A stretch of DNA of 64,000 bases from Cocos nucifera (lineage: Eukaryota > Streptophyta > Magnoliopsida > Arecales > Arecaceae). The stretch covers positions 124,001 to 188,000 of the forward strand of contig QRFJ01004244.1 of assembly GCA_006176705.1 (NCBI GenBank), given 5' to 3'. The position numbers were made by a program, and so were the translations under genes. The notes below the pieces were generated by a model, which saw only the letters and a program-made list of their open reading frames with translations, searched no databases and had not been told where the DNA came from. Shown here one piece after another: positions 47,230-57,394 of the stretch. Positions within the stretch are counted from its first letter, which is position 1. Each line of letters starts with the position of its first letter.

Positions 47230-47707
47230 AAAAAATATTATTTATGATGTAATTATTTATGATGAAAAATTTCCATCACAGATAACTAATTATCTACAAT
47301 GGAATTATTTTCATTGCAGGTAATCAACGATCTATGATGGAAATTTTTCATCGTAGATAATCATTATTTATGATGAAATTATTTCTATTGTAAATAATTT
47401 TTTATCTATAATAAAAATTTTCCATTGATAAAAATATTATTTATGATAAAAAAAATTTATTTTCATCGTAAATAATTTCATCGTAGAAAAGGCGACGAAT
47501 GTAGAAATTTTTTACCGATGAAAAGTTTTCATCGTAAATAATTGTTATTAGGATGAAAAAAAATTTTATCGTTAATAATTATCTGCGACCCCATTTTTTG
47601 TGACTAAGAATTAGCGATGAAAATTTCATCGCTAATAATTATTAGCGATGAAAATTGATTATAGTGATGAAAATTTTGCATCATTAAAAACTTATTTTAT
47701 TGTAGTG
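47230..47707. repeat. CACTA-B 3' subterminal array and terminus
   Basis: Repeats of TTATTTATGATGAAAA / TTTCATCGTAAATAA and TTAGCGATGAAAATTTCATC end at the TTTTATTGTAGTG terminus. Confidence 0.85.
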
Positions 47708-49168
47708 TCCGTACAAACATCTGGACGAATTTCTTGAGATATATTCTACCATCAAAATTCAAAATCTCTCTAATGAGACTCTTAGGTTGAAATTATTTTT
47801 CTTTTTGCTTAAAGACAAGATCAAATACTGGTTACATTCATTAGATTCTATGACTATTTTAACCTGGGACCAATTACAAGGAGAATTTCTTAAGAAATAT
47901 TTTTCAATGGGAAAAACAAACCAAATTAGAAAAGCCATAACTAGCTTTATCCAATTAAAGGGAGAAATATTCCATGAAACTTGGAAAAGACTCAAAGACC
48001 TCATCCACAAGTGTCGACACCATGCCATACCCAAATGATAATTAGTCCAATACTTTTATGACGGATTGTCAGAAAAGCATAGACAAATGGTTGATTCTTC
48101 CTATGGAAGGGACATTCATGCTAAAAAGCGAGCATGAGGCTTGGCAGTTATTTGAGAGATTAAGTGAAAATTTCTTATATTATATGTCTGCCACGTCTAA
48201 AGAAGCTCCCAAGTTAGGATCTAAAAGAGGTGGAATGTATGAGATAAGCCACTCTATAGACATCCATAGAAAGGTGGATGCACTATCCCAAAAACTCAAT
48301 CGACTACTGCAAGTTGATCACACCTCTTTTCCATCTGTACAGTCATAAGATATTTGTATAATCTGCTCGAGTTTTACTTACACTATTGGTGATTGCTCAG
48401 CAGCCCATCAGTTTCCTAAGCTTGTATAGGAGCAAGCCCACCAAGCCCAAACTCATACTATTCCTTGATCAAAAAACGACCCATATTTCAACACATATAA
48501 TTCTGACTAGAGGAATCACCCAAACTTCTCTTGAAAACCACAATCTATGGTCAACCCAACTTTCCACAGATCTAATTACTAGGAGATGTAGTTCAAGAAC
48601 ACATCATACCCTCAGTATCAGGATGCCCCTCAACCTTATCCTAGCAACTATGGTTCTAATTTTGAGGAAAAGATTCTACAAGCTTTAGCAAGGATAGAAA
48701 CCCACTCCCAGACTCTTCATTCTCACATGCAGTCGATAGCAAAGCTAGAGATCCAAATAGGTCAATTAGCTATTGCCTTCAGTAAGAGGGAGGAGGACTG
48801 CTCAATCAATTCGAGATTAATCCTAGAGGTCAACATAGGGTTGAGAATTTTAATGTCCACGAAATTTTTTTCGAACAAGCCAAATCTATTATGACCCTCA
48901 GGAATGGTAAGATCATTGAACAACATGGTGAAATTGAAAAGATCAAAACCAATGAAAAATTGACTGAGTTTGAACCAACCAAAAAGAAGGACCTTAGGGC
49001 AAGGGATGAACCAATATCTGTAACATCACCTAAATTATCCAAAGCTCCATTCCTGAGTGCATTAGAATCTTCTATGTCATTTAATAAGAAGGAAAAATTA
49101 GATGAAATGTCAGAGCTATTTAAACAAATTCAAATCAATCTTTCTTTTTTTGATGCAATAAAATAGGT
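47708..49168 (+). pseudogene. Gypsy-2 gag, central and C-terminal part
   Basis: It starts PYKHLDEFLEIYSTIKIQNL right after CACTA-B. Then come LFFFLLKDKIKYWLHSLDSM, TWDQLQGEFLKKYF, TNQIRKAITSFIQLKGE and FHETWKRLKDLIHKC, the core retrotransposon gag domain of Athila-like elements. After stops at 48036 the frame resumes LVQYFYDGLSEKHRQMVDSS. A one-base shift near 48105 leads to GGTFMLKSEHEAWQLFERLS. A further shift near 48640 restores EEKILQALARIETHSQTLHS. The tail at 48891-49166 is Lys/Glu-rich. No intact protein is possible. Confidence 0.85.
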
Positions 49169-49279
49169 CCCGACCTATGCTAAGTTCTTGAAAGATTTAT
49201 GCACACAAAAATAAAAATTTAGAATATAAATTTCAAAAATGTTCGTCTTACTGAATAAGCCAGTTTAGTCTTCCAACAT

Positions 49280-49680
49280 GCTACCCCTCCTAAACTTAAG
49301 GATCCAGGTGCCCCTATTATCTCTTGTGCCATAGGGAACCTACACATTGAGAAAGCTTTGTTAGATCTAGAGGCCAGTGTGAATATTTTACCTAGTTTAG
49401 TATATGATTTGTTTGGATTTGGTGACTTAAAACCCACTTCGGTAATCTTGCAGTTAGCTGATAGATCCATTAAGGCACCACATGGGATAATCGAGGATGT
49501 TTTAGTCAAGGTTAAAGAATTTTACTTTCTAGTTGACCTTTTGGTTTTGGAGATGGAGCACTCTGACGATCCAAGGTAGATTCCCATAATTTTAGGATGA
49601 TCCTTTCTAGCTACAGCTAATGCATGTATTAATTGTATGACAGAAGTCATGAATATCTCATTTGAGAATAGAAAGTTAAG
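49280..49680 (+). pseudogene. Gypsy-2 aspartic protease remnant
   Basis: The frame reads ATPPKLKDPGAPIISC, then LHIEKALLDLEASVNILPSL, VYDLFGFGDLKPTSVILQLA, DRSIKAPHGIIEDVLVKVKE and FYFLVDLLVLEME. After TAG at 49577 a frame continues IPIILG and SFLATANACINC. The usual active-site DLGAS is DLEAS here, so the conserved Gly is changed. It is homologous to the Gypsy-1 remnant at 11832-12200 and would have cut the gag-pol polyprotein. Confidence 0.85.
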
Positions 49681-50280
49681 ATAAATGTATTTTAGGCTCC
49701 TTATGAATCACAAATCAATACTTGTTTTGAAGTAGACATAGTCGAAGAGACAATAGAGAAAACTATCCCTAAAAATATTTCTTAGAACCTAGTGCATACA
49801 TGTTGGGATCCTTTTGGAGTGGATGATTTTGACCTAGATGGGTATATTGAAAATATGAACATATTATTAGAGCTAGTCAATTTTAGCACCACTCCTCCAT
49901 CGACTGAGAAATATGAGTCTTTACCGACAATACTTACTTCAATACCTTCCTCTTTAGAATCACCATCGGTCCTAGAACTGAAGCCATTCTTGATCATACT
50001 TGAGTATATATGTATGGGACCATATGACATACTCCCAACAATTGGTGCATCAGATCCAACTCCTAATTTAGAAACCCAATTTATAAGCATGTTAGAAGAA
50101 CAAATACAAGAAATCCTTAATAAACCAAGGGTTGTGAGAGGGATTGCAAACCATCTTCCTAAAATTAATAATAAAGAAATAATAAAATTTAGCAATAATA
50201 GGGTTGCAAGTTATTTTTTAAAATTTGAAGATGAAAAACTACGAGAATTTTTCAATCCAGTGTTTGATTCTGGATAGAGA
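49681..50280 (+). pseudogene. Gypsy-2 residual pol frame, RT/RNase H/integrase deleted
   Basis: The frame at 49792-50277 (161 codons) contains VLELKPFLIILEYICMGPYD. This resembles the segment that precedes RT in Athila-like pol (LKPLPxxLxYxFLG). The sequence then diverges to an unrecognised end (EEQIQEILNKPRVVRGIANH and on) and stops at 50275. No RT, RNase H or integrase motif occurs in the 5-kb remainder. Gypsy-2 therefore depended on another element. Gypsy-1 carries these domains but has different LTRs. Confidence 0.6.
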
Positions 50281-51396
50281 GAGAGTCATTTGGTCTAGCT
50301 GAAGACCATAAACTTAGTGCTTGTTGGGAGACAACCCAACATTTTATCTAATCTAGCTTTTATTTTTGTAGAAATTTAATAAAAATGACTAGTCAAGTTG
50401 GGGGGAGCACATCATTAACATCCTGCATGAACCTGTTGGAATGAAGGACCATAGACAACAATAAATTAGGTGGTATCCCTTCTTGATAAATATTTATTCT
50501 TATTTTTCTCTTCTTCCATTGGAGATAATGGAAATTAAGTCTGGGGGGAGAATAACCAACTTAAGTTTAAATGAGTCCTCAACTATGATAAAAAATAATT
50601 AGATCGGTGTACCCAAATTTTATCTCAATTTAGAGTTAATCAAGCATCCTAATCAATGAATGATTAATGGTCTAGATAATTTTAGAGATACTAAAAGGCA
50701 AATTATTAAAAAATCCAATAAATTATAGGGTTTAGACTAGACCAAATTTTAGAGTTATTTCAGAGCTCTTTTCTACTAATCTCAATGAAGAATCTACTTT
50801 ATGGGGGTTGGGTGAAAAGGTTGAAGTATGCAAAAAAAATTTCTTAGTATTTATTAAAAAAAGAAGAAGAAGATTTAGCATTGTCTTACTGAGTAACCAA
50901 GCCCTTTCACCTAAGTAAGCATTATGGTTCGTGTTAAAAGTTGGGAATGCAAGAAACCAGTTATAAGAATCATAACTTTTTTTGGATCCGAGTCAGTAAG
51001 TTCGATGGATATATTATACCTAATGTCCTAAAATCAACTGGTTTGAGAGTCATTGGCTGAAAGCTTGCTACAAGAGTTAGCAAGAAAGTATAAAAAAATA
51101 GTAGATAATAAGGAGATTAAATTACAAGAAGACAATAAACCGAGCTCACATCAAGTTAGAGGACTTAAAGAGTAAAGTAAAAAATTGATGAAAGAAGATC
51201 TCTAAAATTTCTATGGCTAATACTTAACTACTAATTGGGTTGAATTAATAATCTAATGACATACCTCTTTAATAGTTTGGCCAAGTATTAGCTACTTTTA
51301 GGAATGTCTAACCTAAATTCTAATTAAGACTGAGTCGGTCTTCATTCTGATTTTTCTATTTTACTCGAGGATGAGTAAAAGCTAAGTTGGAGGATA
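50281..51396 (+). other. Gypsy-2 post-pol region and polypurine tract
   Basis: This non-coding region contains the hairpin motif TTGTTGGGAGACAACCCAA at 50321-50339. G-runs occur near 50400 and 50543 (GTTGGGGGGAG, CTGGGGGGAG). The purine tract AAGTTGGAGGATA (51384-51396) lies directly before the 3' LTR. No gene. Confidence 0.65.
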
Positions 51397-53224
51397 TGAT
51401 AAATACTTAAATTAATATATTTAGAATACTCCAAACATCATTAATTAAGTTTTATTAGTTTGAATTTGATACTTTCTTATCTATTTTGCAAGTTAATAGA
51501 AGATTGGATTCAATTAGACTCAACTAGATCTAATCTAACTTGAACCTAAGTACATGCAAGAGTGAGAGAGGAGATCCAAGGGTTCATATCAAAAGCCATA
51601 ACCAATGGTGGAGATCTAGGCACCTAAGATAAAGATCCAGGGTAAAGTAAAATCAATGATTGAGAGAAATTAAGGAAGATCTAAAGGTAATCAATTGTTG
51701 GAATACTCTCACTCGAATTCAAGATGAAATCAAGGGCTACTAACCACCAAAGCAAGCATCCAAAGACTCTCATTGATGGTGCCAAGAGGGAAGCTTAAAT
51801 GGTATAAAATCATAAAGATACCAAGGTGTAAACACAGCTTAAACATCAAGGGCCAAGATAAAAAGATCATCTTTCTCATGGATTATGGTGTAAACATAAC
51901 TAATTAATCAATGAAGAAAAACCAACCTACCAAGCATCCAAGGGTTCTTATTAGAGGCATCAAAAAGGGTGCTTTTATGGAATATTTGATGAATAATTGG
52001 AGAAGAAATCAGATTGAGCAAAGGAGGAAAATTATTAGTGAAGCAAATATAGAAAGTAATTAAGGGGGGAACCAATGGAGGAGATCTTTTGCCCTAAATC
52101 CTAAGACTATTATTCCTTGCATCCATATCCCTCAAAATCCTAGTCTCCACTCTATAAAACCCCCCTTTTGGCCAGCCAAAAGAAAATCAAGAAGCCTTCC
52201 CCACGTCCAAAATCCCCATAGCCTAGGTTCTATGCTACAGTCCTTCTGCACGCAATCCTATCCTCCCAGGTTTTTATCTAGCTATAGATCTAACATTTTT
52301 TCTTGAAACTTTGCCATCTCAAACCTCCATTAGTCCCCTACAAACCATAAAAATTTTACATCCAGAAGACTCCAAAAAATCCTCCAAACCTTTCTTTCTT
52401 TCCAGCCTTATAGACTGCAGTCTAAAAATTCCAGCAATCCTCTTTCACCTTCCAACTTCTTCTAAACACACCTTCCTTAGCCTATTCTCTAACAAATCTC
52501 CTCCTCTTGTTGCTGAACATCTTCTCCAAGTTAAGAAAAGGAATCTCTAGAGTTTAGGATGAAGATCATGGTGAAGAATCTTTCAATGGCCGACTAGACA
52601 TCCCATTCTCAGGATCCACTATAACTTTGTTTTAACAGTTTGATCTTATTGATATATCTTTTGTATTTCTTTCTTTCATTATGCAATAAAGATCTGAATT
52701 TCTTAATTTATTTCTATACATCTTTATTTTCTTTGCCTATATTTTCAATCTAAAATAGTTTATACTCTTGGAATGATCCGTGATCTACCGATACGGATCA
52801 TACTCTTGGGATAGATTATATTTAGGTGAAACTTTTTCTCTCATATCTAATTCAATTTAAACTAGCTATAGCTTTAAGAGACAGATCATGATCTATGAGT
52901 ATGGATCGTACTCTATAAGATAGGCTATATCTTTATTGGTTAGATACCTAAATAAAGGTAGATGAAAATAGGATACAAACTATCTAACAAAGAGCAGTAA
53001 GGTCCTGAGAGATCTATTCTCATATCCACAAATAACTTTTAATTGCTTTTTATTATTTATTTGCTAGTAATCTAAATAGTTCCTTACTTGGTCTTTATTT
53101 TGCTCTTAATATATAAACTAAAATGACTCAAACGTAACTACGTGATCTCAGTGAAAATGATCTCGACTCATCCTAACTATAGTAGTGAGTAGAGTTTATT
53201 TTTAACTGCCTACGATAGCGATCA
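51397..53224 (+). repeat. Gypsy-2 3' LTR
   Basis: TGATAAATAC to ACGATAGCGATCA, 1828 bp, aligned throughout with 33826-35653. TATA box at 52153-52159. The frame at 52311-52550 is internal and unsupported. CCTAG (53225-53229) follows as the target-site duplication. Confidence 0.9.
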
Positions 53225-53229
53225 CCTAG

Positions 53230-53592
53230 GCCATGCTCATGGTCGTAAACAGCCCTTGGGCCATGCCATGTCGACAGCCATGGATAGCCCTTGGATCGTG
53301 CCATGTCGATCGATAAGGAAATCTCCATCGGTGGGTTCTAGACTGTGCCATGCCGGCAACCTTAGGCCATGTCATGTCAACGACCATAGACAACCCTTGG
53401 GGCATGTCGGTCGATAAAAAAATTTCCATCGATAGGTTCTGGGTCGTGTCGACGATCGTGAGCTATGCCAACCGCTAAGAGAACCCTCACCCCAGCCGAT
53501 CGCTAATAGAAAGTGAAATTATTTGTTACTCATCCTTAATTATGTATGGATGCAATTAATGTTGTAAAATTTATATCTTGTTGCAAGTCATA
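53230..53592 (+). repeat. CACTA-A minisatellite, continued after Gypsy-2
   Basis: Repeats of the type GGCCATGCCATGTCGACAG / CCATGGATAGCCCTTGG / CGATCGATAAGGAAATCT continue the array that starts near 33690. The Gypsy-2 insertion thus split one minisatellite. The frame at 53226-53429 (minus) is compositional. Confidence 0.65.
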
Positions 53593-54271
53593 ATGGCATC
53601 AAAATGCCATCTAGCTTTCACCCCCGTCCCTCGATGGATTATGCAGAGCTCTGCATCTGAGTCGCAGTCGAAGCATACTCTATCCATGTCTGCATCGACT
53701 ACCCAGGGACCACCAGCATCTACTCCTCCATCGATATCTACTCCACAAGCATCTGAGCCTCCATCGTCAACCACATCTCCGACACATGCTCCACCCACCG
53801 ATGCATCTCCACTGGCATCCATGTCGTACGATCCCATGGCCAGTAAGTGTATATTTTTATTATATTATTTATTTATTTATTTATATAGTATTTATATACT
53901 TATATATTTGTATAACGTATTTTCATTGTAGGTGTATCATCTAATAGGATATTTTATGGTTTCACATGCATGCCGCATGTATGGAACCACCAGCATCAGG
54001 TGATGGTGCACTATGACATGGAGAGGAGGCCAGTAGAGAAGACCACATGAGAGATGCATTCTTTTTTTGGAATGCTTGTGAGGTGGTCCGACATTATTTT
54101 AGTAGTGTCCACAAACTGATGATTGATGGATGCTACTATCAGGAACCAGGTGTGGAAGGAGATATGGATAAGTATATCTTAATTATATTTATGCATTTTA
54201 TATATTTACACTATATTTAATTAGAATAATTTTATAATTGACTTTTGATAACTTTATGCAGAGAAAAATAC
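53593..54271 (+). pseudogene. CACTA-A TNPA-like transposase gene, 5' exons
   Basis: Exon 1 (53593-53842) reads MASKCHLAFTPVPRWIMQSS followed by a Ser/Thr/Pro-rich stretch, with donor CA|GTAAGTG. Exon 2 (about 53932-54171) reads WNHQHQVMVHYDMERRPVEK and FFLECL-like pieces with stops. Exon 3 starts after TTTATGCAG at 54262 and is cut by CACTA-C after 10 bp. It is a close relative of the gene in CACTA-C (57395-59121). The family is the plant Ptta/En/Spm transposase type. The minus frame at 53571-53837 is a shadow. The gene continues at 59649. Confidence 0.75.
54269..54271. repeat. Target-site duplication of CACTA-C (TAC, left copy)
   Basis: TAC before CACTACTAC and TAT at 59646-59648 after GTAGTAGTG, with one transition between them. 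The uninterrupted copy of this exon in CACTA-C reads TACGACTTC. Confidence 0.75.
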
Positions 54272-54279
54272 CACTACTA

Positions 54280-54580
54280 CAAAAATGGCCTATGGCAGTG
54301 CTTACTATGACAGCAGTTTTCGAAACCACTGCCATAGCACCTATGGTAGCGATTTTCATTAACCATTGCTATAGGTCAGACCTATAGTAATGGTTAATAA
54401 AAATCGCTACCATAGGTCGGACCTATAGCAGCGGTTACGAAAAACCGCTATCGTAGATCGACCTATAGCAGTGGTTCATTGTAACCGCTGCCATAAGTTG
54501 GACCTATAGCAGCGGTTAGTAAGAACCGCTGCTATAATCTGATTTATGACAACGATTAATTATAACCGCTGCCATATATA
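54280..54580. repeat. CACTA-C 5' subterminal array
   Basis: About seven hairpin units of the ACCTATAGCAGCGGTT / AACCGCTGCxATAG type, as in CACTA-A. Confidence 0.85.
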
Positions 54581-54584
54581 TATA

Positions 54585-55560
54585 TATTTTAAAATATTAT
54601 ATAATTTTAAAATTTAATGCCCATCTTCACCGTTCATTATCTACATAATTATCATTAGAGCATCGTCGCAAAAGATCCCCTCGATCCGATGGCCCTAGCT
54701 TCATCGATCAAAAAAATTTGATTTTGATGACCACGAACGATGATGCGATGATCTGATAGATGAAGACCTCCGATGGATCAAAAATCTACAACGATGATCT
54801 CGATGTTGTTTGTAGCATACTATCAATATTTTACTTCAATCGGATATCATTATCTTGATCAATTTAGTATAGGTTAGTTTCGATTGTTAAATGATAAATG
54901 ATTGATCAAATGATCAAATGGTATCCGATTATGAGATAATTTTTTTTATAAATAATCTTGACCACTACTTTAATTATTTTGTATAGTGGTGATTATAAAA
55001 TTTAACTCGTGAGATGAAGAACGATCTAAAACTATATGTCTCCTGATAACCATTCTGAAACTTCACTGGTTATTATACTCGTGCTTTTGCAATATCTACT
55101 TAACATGAAAATTTATAAGAAAATTATTTAAATTTTATTATTATCACCATATAAAATATTTAAAATTATAATAAAGGTCATTTAACTAAAAAATTATCTC
55201 ATAATCGGATGCTGTTTAACCCTTTGATCGTTTGTTTCTAATTTAACGATCAAAATCATTTCATACTAAATTGACCATGATAACGATATCCGATTGAAGT
55301 AAAACTTTGATAGTACACTACAAATATCATCGAGATCATCATTGCAGGTTTTCAAATTCATCAAAGATCTCCATCTATCAGATCATCGCATTGTCATTTA
55401 TGATCATCGAAATCGAATTTTTTTGATCGATGAAGCTAGGGCCATCGGATCGAGGCGATCTTTTGCGACAATACTCTAATGATAATTATTTAGATAATGA
55501 ATGGTGAAGATGGAAATTAAATTTTAAAATTATATAATATTTAAAAAAAATAAAAAAATA
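54585..55560. repeat. Large near-palindrome of CACTA-C
   Basis: Arms of about 430 bp mirror each other around a loop near 55010-55115. Examples are CTCGATCCGATGGCCCTAGC near 54679 versus GCTAGGGCCATCGGATCGAG near 55434, and GATCTGATAGATG versus CATCTATCAGATC. The arms match those of CACTA-A. The loop is in the opposite orientation to that of A and B. Confidence 0.85.
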
Positions 55561-55561
55561 T

Positions 55562-55690
55562 TATTTTTCATCTATGGCAGTAGTTATCAAAAATCGCTGC
55601 TATAGATTGAGATCTATGGCAGCAGTTTTAGGTAACCACTATCATAGATCTATGGCAGTCATTTGATAACTGCTGCCGTAGGTTAGGTTA
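55562..55690. repeat. CACTA-C second subterminal-type array
   Basis: About three CTATGGCAGCAGTT / AACTGCTGCCxTAG units lie immediately after the palindrome. Confidence 0.75.
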
Positions 55691-56420
55691 AAAATTCTTA
55701 AATTTTTTCTTTCCTTCCATGCACACTCAATCTCTCTCGCTCTCTCTCTCCCCCTCCTCTTCATCATCGATGAGGCTTCTCCCCCCGACCAGCGTCGCCC
55801 CTCCTCCCCCCGACCGACGTCATCCCTACTCTCGCTCTCTCTCCTTCCTCTTCATCATCGATGAGGCTCCTCCCCTCCGATCGATGTCGACCCTCCTAAC
55901 CCCCTCTCCCCTCGACCAGCGTTGCCCGTCCTTCCTCGACAGCACCGTCCCTCCTTCCCCTCCCTCTTCGGGACCCCATCCCTGGCTGCCCTCCCCGGCA
56001 CCCACCACCCCAACCTGACCCCCATCCCTCCATCCGACCCTCCCTCGACCCCCAGCAAAACCCTCCCTTCGATGAATCCCCATCTGACTCTCCCTTGGCC
56101 CCATGAAACCTCCCTCCGACAAACCCCCTCCACCCTCGCTCAGCCCCCCACGAAACCCCCCCCCCCGCCCCTCCATCTAACCCTCCCTCGGTCCCTAGCA
56201 AACCCCTCTCCGGTGAACCCCCATCTGACCCTACTTTGACCACCACAAAACCCCACCCCCACCACCACCACCATTCTGACCCTCCCCCGATCGAGTGCGA
56301 AGCCTCCTTCGGCCTCCTCGTCACTATGCCCCCCTCCTCTAGGCACCCATCCTCGGCCACTCCTACTCTCTCTTTTTTTTTTTTTCTCTCTTCTCTATCT
56401 CACTATCTTGCTTTTATTTC
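55691..56420 (+). other. Pyrimidine-rich leader of CACTA-C
   Basis: CTCTCTC and CCCTCC-rich DNA with diverged repeats (GACCCTCCCTCG, AAACCCC, CATCTGACCCT). Overlapping open frames on both strands (55719-56018, 55826-56424) are compositional. I see no gene. Confidence 0.6.
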
Positions 56421-57391
56421 GTAGGTTACCTCTAGTGCCGTCGTCCTCCTCTAGCGTCGTCACCGACGACCCTCGAAGCTTTTGGCATGATCCACTTTCT
56501 ATAGCCACAGGTATAATTTTTTTATAGTATTATTTATTAATTATATATATTTATAATAATTTATAAAATATTTATTATAAATATTATAATTATCTTTATG
56601 TCATAATTTTTGGACTATGCCGTGGTGGTAGCCTTTGGGCCATGCCATATCGGCGACTGTGGACTAGTTCTATCAATGGATTAGGTTTGGATCAGAATCT
56701 AAATATTCAGATCTAGATCCAATTTAATTACTGGTACCGGATCTAAACTCGATTATCCGATGGGTCTGTACTTAAGAGAGGAAGGAAGGAATCCAGCCTC
56801 ACCGCCATCACTGGGAGGGAGGGGGTCCGGCCTTGCCGCCATCATTGGGAGGGAGGGGGTCCGGCCTCGCCGTCATCATTGGGAGGGAGAGGGTCCGACC
56901 TCATCGATGAGGAAGATCGAGAGAGGAAGAGTGGGAGATCAAGAGAGTGAGAGAGGGAAGAAGGGGGTCCTGCCTCACCGACATCACTGGAAGGGATGGG
57001 GTCCGGCCTTACCGGCGAGGGAGATCGAGAGAGTGAGAGAGGGAGGGATGCAGTCTGACCTCACCAACGAGGAAGATCGAGAGAGGGAGAGAGAAAGATT
57101 AAGAGATGGAAAAGCTGGGAGGGAGGGGTTCGGCCTCATCGCTGTCGTCGGTGAGAGAGATTGAGAGAGGAAGAGAGGGAGTTATCGAGGGGATGGCACA
57201 CAGTCGAGTCAGCTCGGATATGCAGCCAAGCCAGCTCGGGCCGTGATCGAGTCAGCTAGGGGAGGATCCTAGTCGAATGTCTCAGGCACGGAGCCGACTA
57301 TCTCAAGCATGAAGCCTGCTCGACTTCTGAGCGAATAGAATTTGATATATCACGATGTTATATTGATTAATGTTCATTAATATTGCAGATC
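56421..57391 (+). other. Leader exon-like block, minisatellite and spacer of CACTA-C
   Basis: An exon-like block (56425-56512, TTCGTAG|GTTACC to CCACAG|GTATAA) parallels CACTA-A. From 56800 to about 57130 there is a G-rich minisatellite with a unit of about 34 bp (GGGAGGGAGGGGGTCCGGCC + TxGCCGxCATCATT). The frame at 56760-57164 lies in this repeat and is not a gene. Confidence 0.55.
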
Positions 57392-57394
57392 ATG

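Larger units (their letters stand above)
37050..47707 (+). mobile_element. CACTA-B, 10.7-kb En/Spm-type DNA transposon
   Basis: Terminal inverted repeats are CACTACAACAAAA at 37050 and TTTTATTGTAGTG at 47695-47707, with a 3-bp TCC duplication. The order inside is subterminal array, large palindrome, second array, GC-rich leader, a probable solo LTR and an AAT-rich repeat. A truncated TNPD-like gene, a TNPA-like gene and the 3' array complete it. The TNPD-type transposase has lost its catalytic part, so the element is defective. It lies inside Gypsy-2 gag and is therefore younger than Gypsy-2. Confidence 0.92.
33826..53224 (+). mobile_element. Gypsy-2, non-autonomous Athila-like retrotransposon (contains CACTA-B)
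   Basis: Two LTRs of exactly 1828 bp (33826-35653 and 51397-53224) begin TGATAAATAC and end GATAGCGATCA. A degenerate gypsy primer-binding site follows the left LTR, and a purine tract precedes the right one. A 5-bp duplication flanks the element with one mismatch. Without CACTA-B it is about 8.7 kb. It encodes gag and protease remnants but has no RT, RNase H or integrase. It sits in the minisatellite of CACTA-A. In the first 200 bp the LTRs differ at roughly 8 percent of positions by eye. Confidence 0.9.

Noticed and set aside
53571..53837. 88-codon Asp/Gly-rich minus-strand frame
   Set aside because: It is the antisense shadow of exon 1 of the CACTA-A transposase gene.
55719..57164. Several open frames of 60-154 codons on both strands
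   Set aside because: They fall in CT-rich or GGGAGG-rich repeats of CACTA-C with strong codon bias from composition only.
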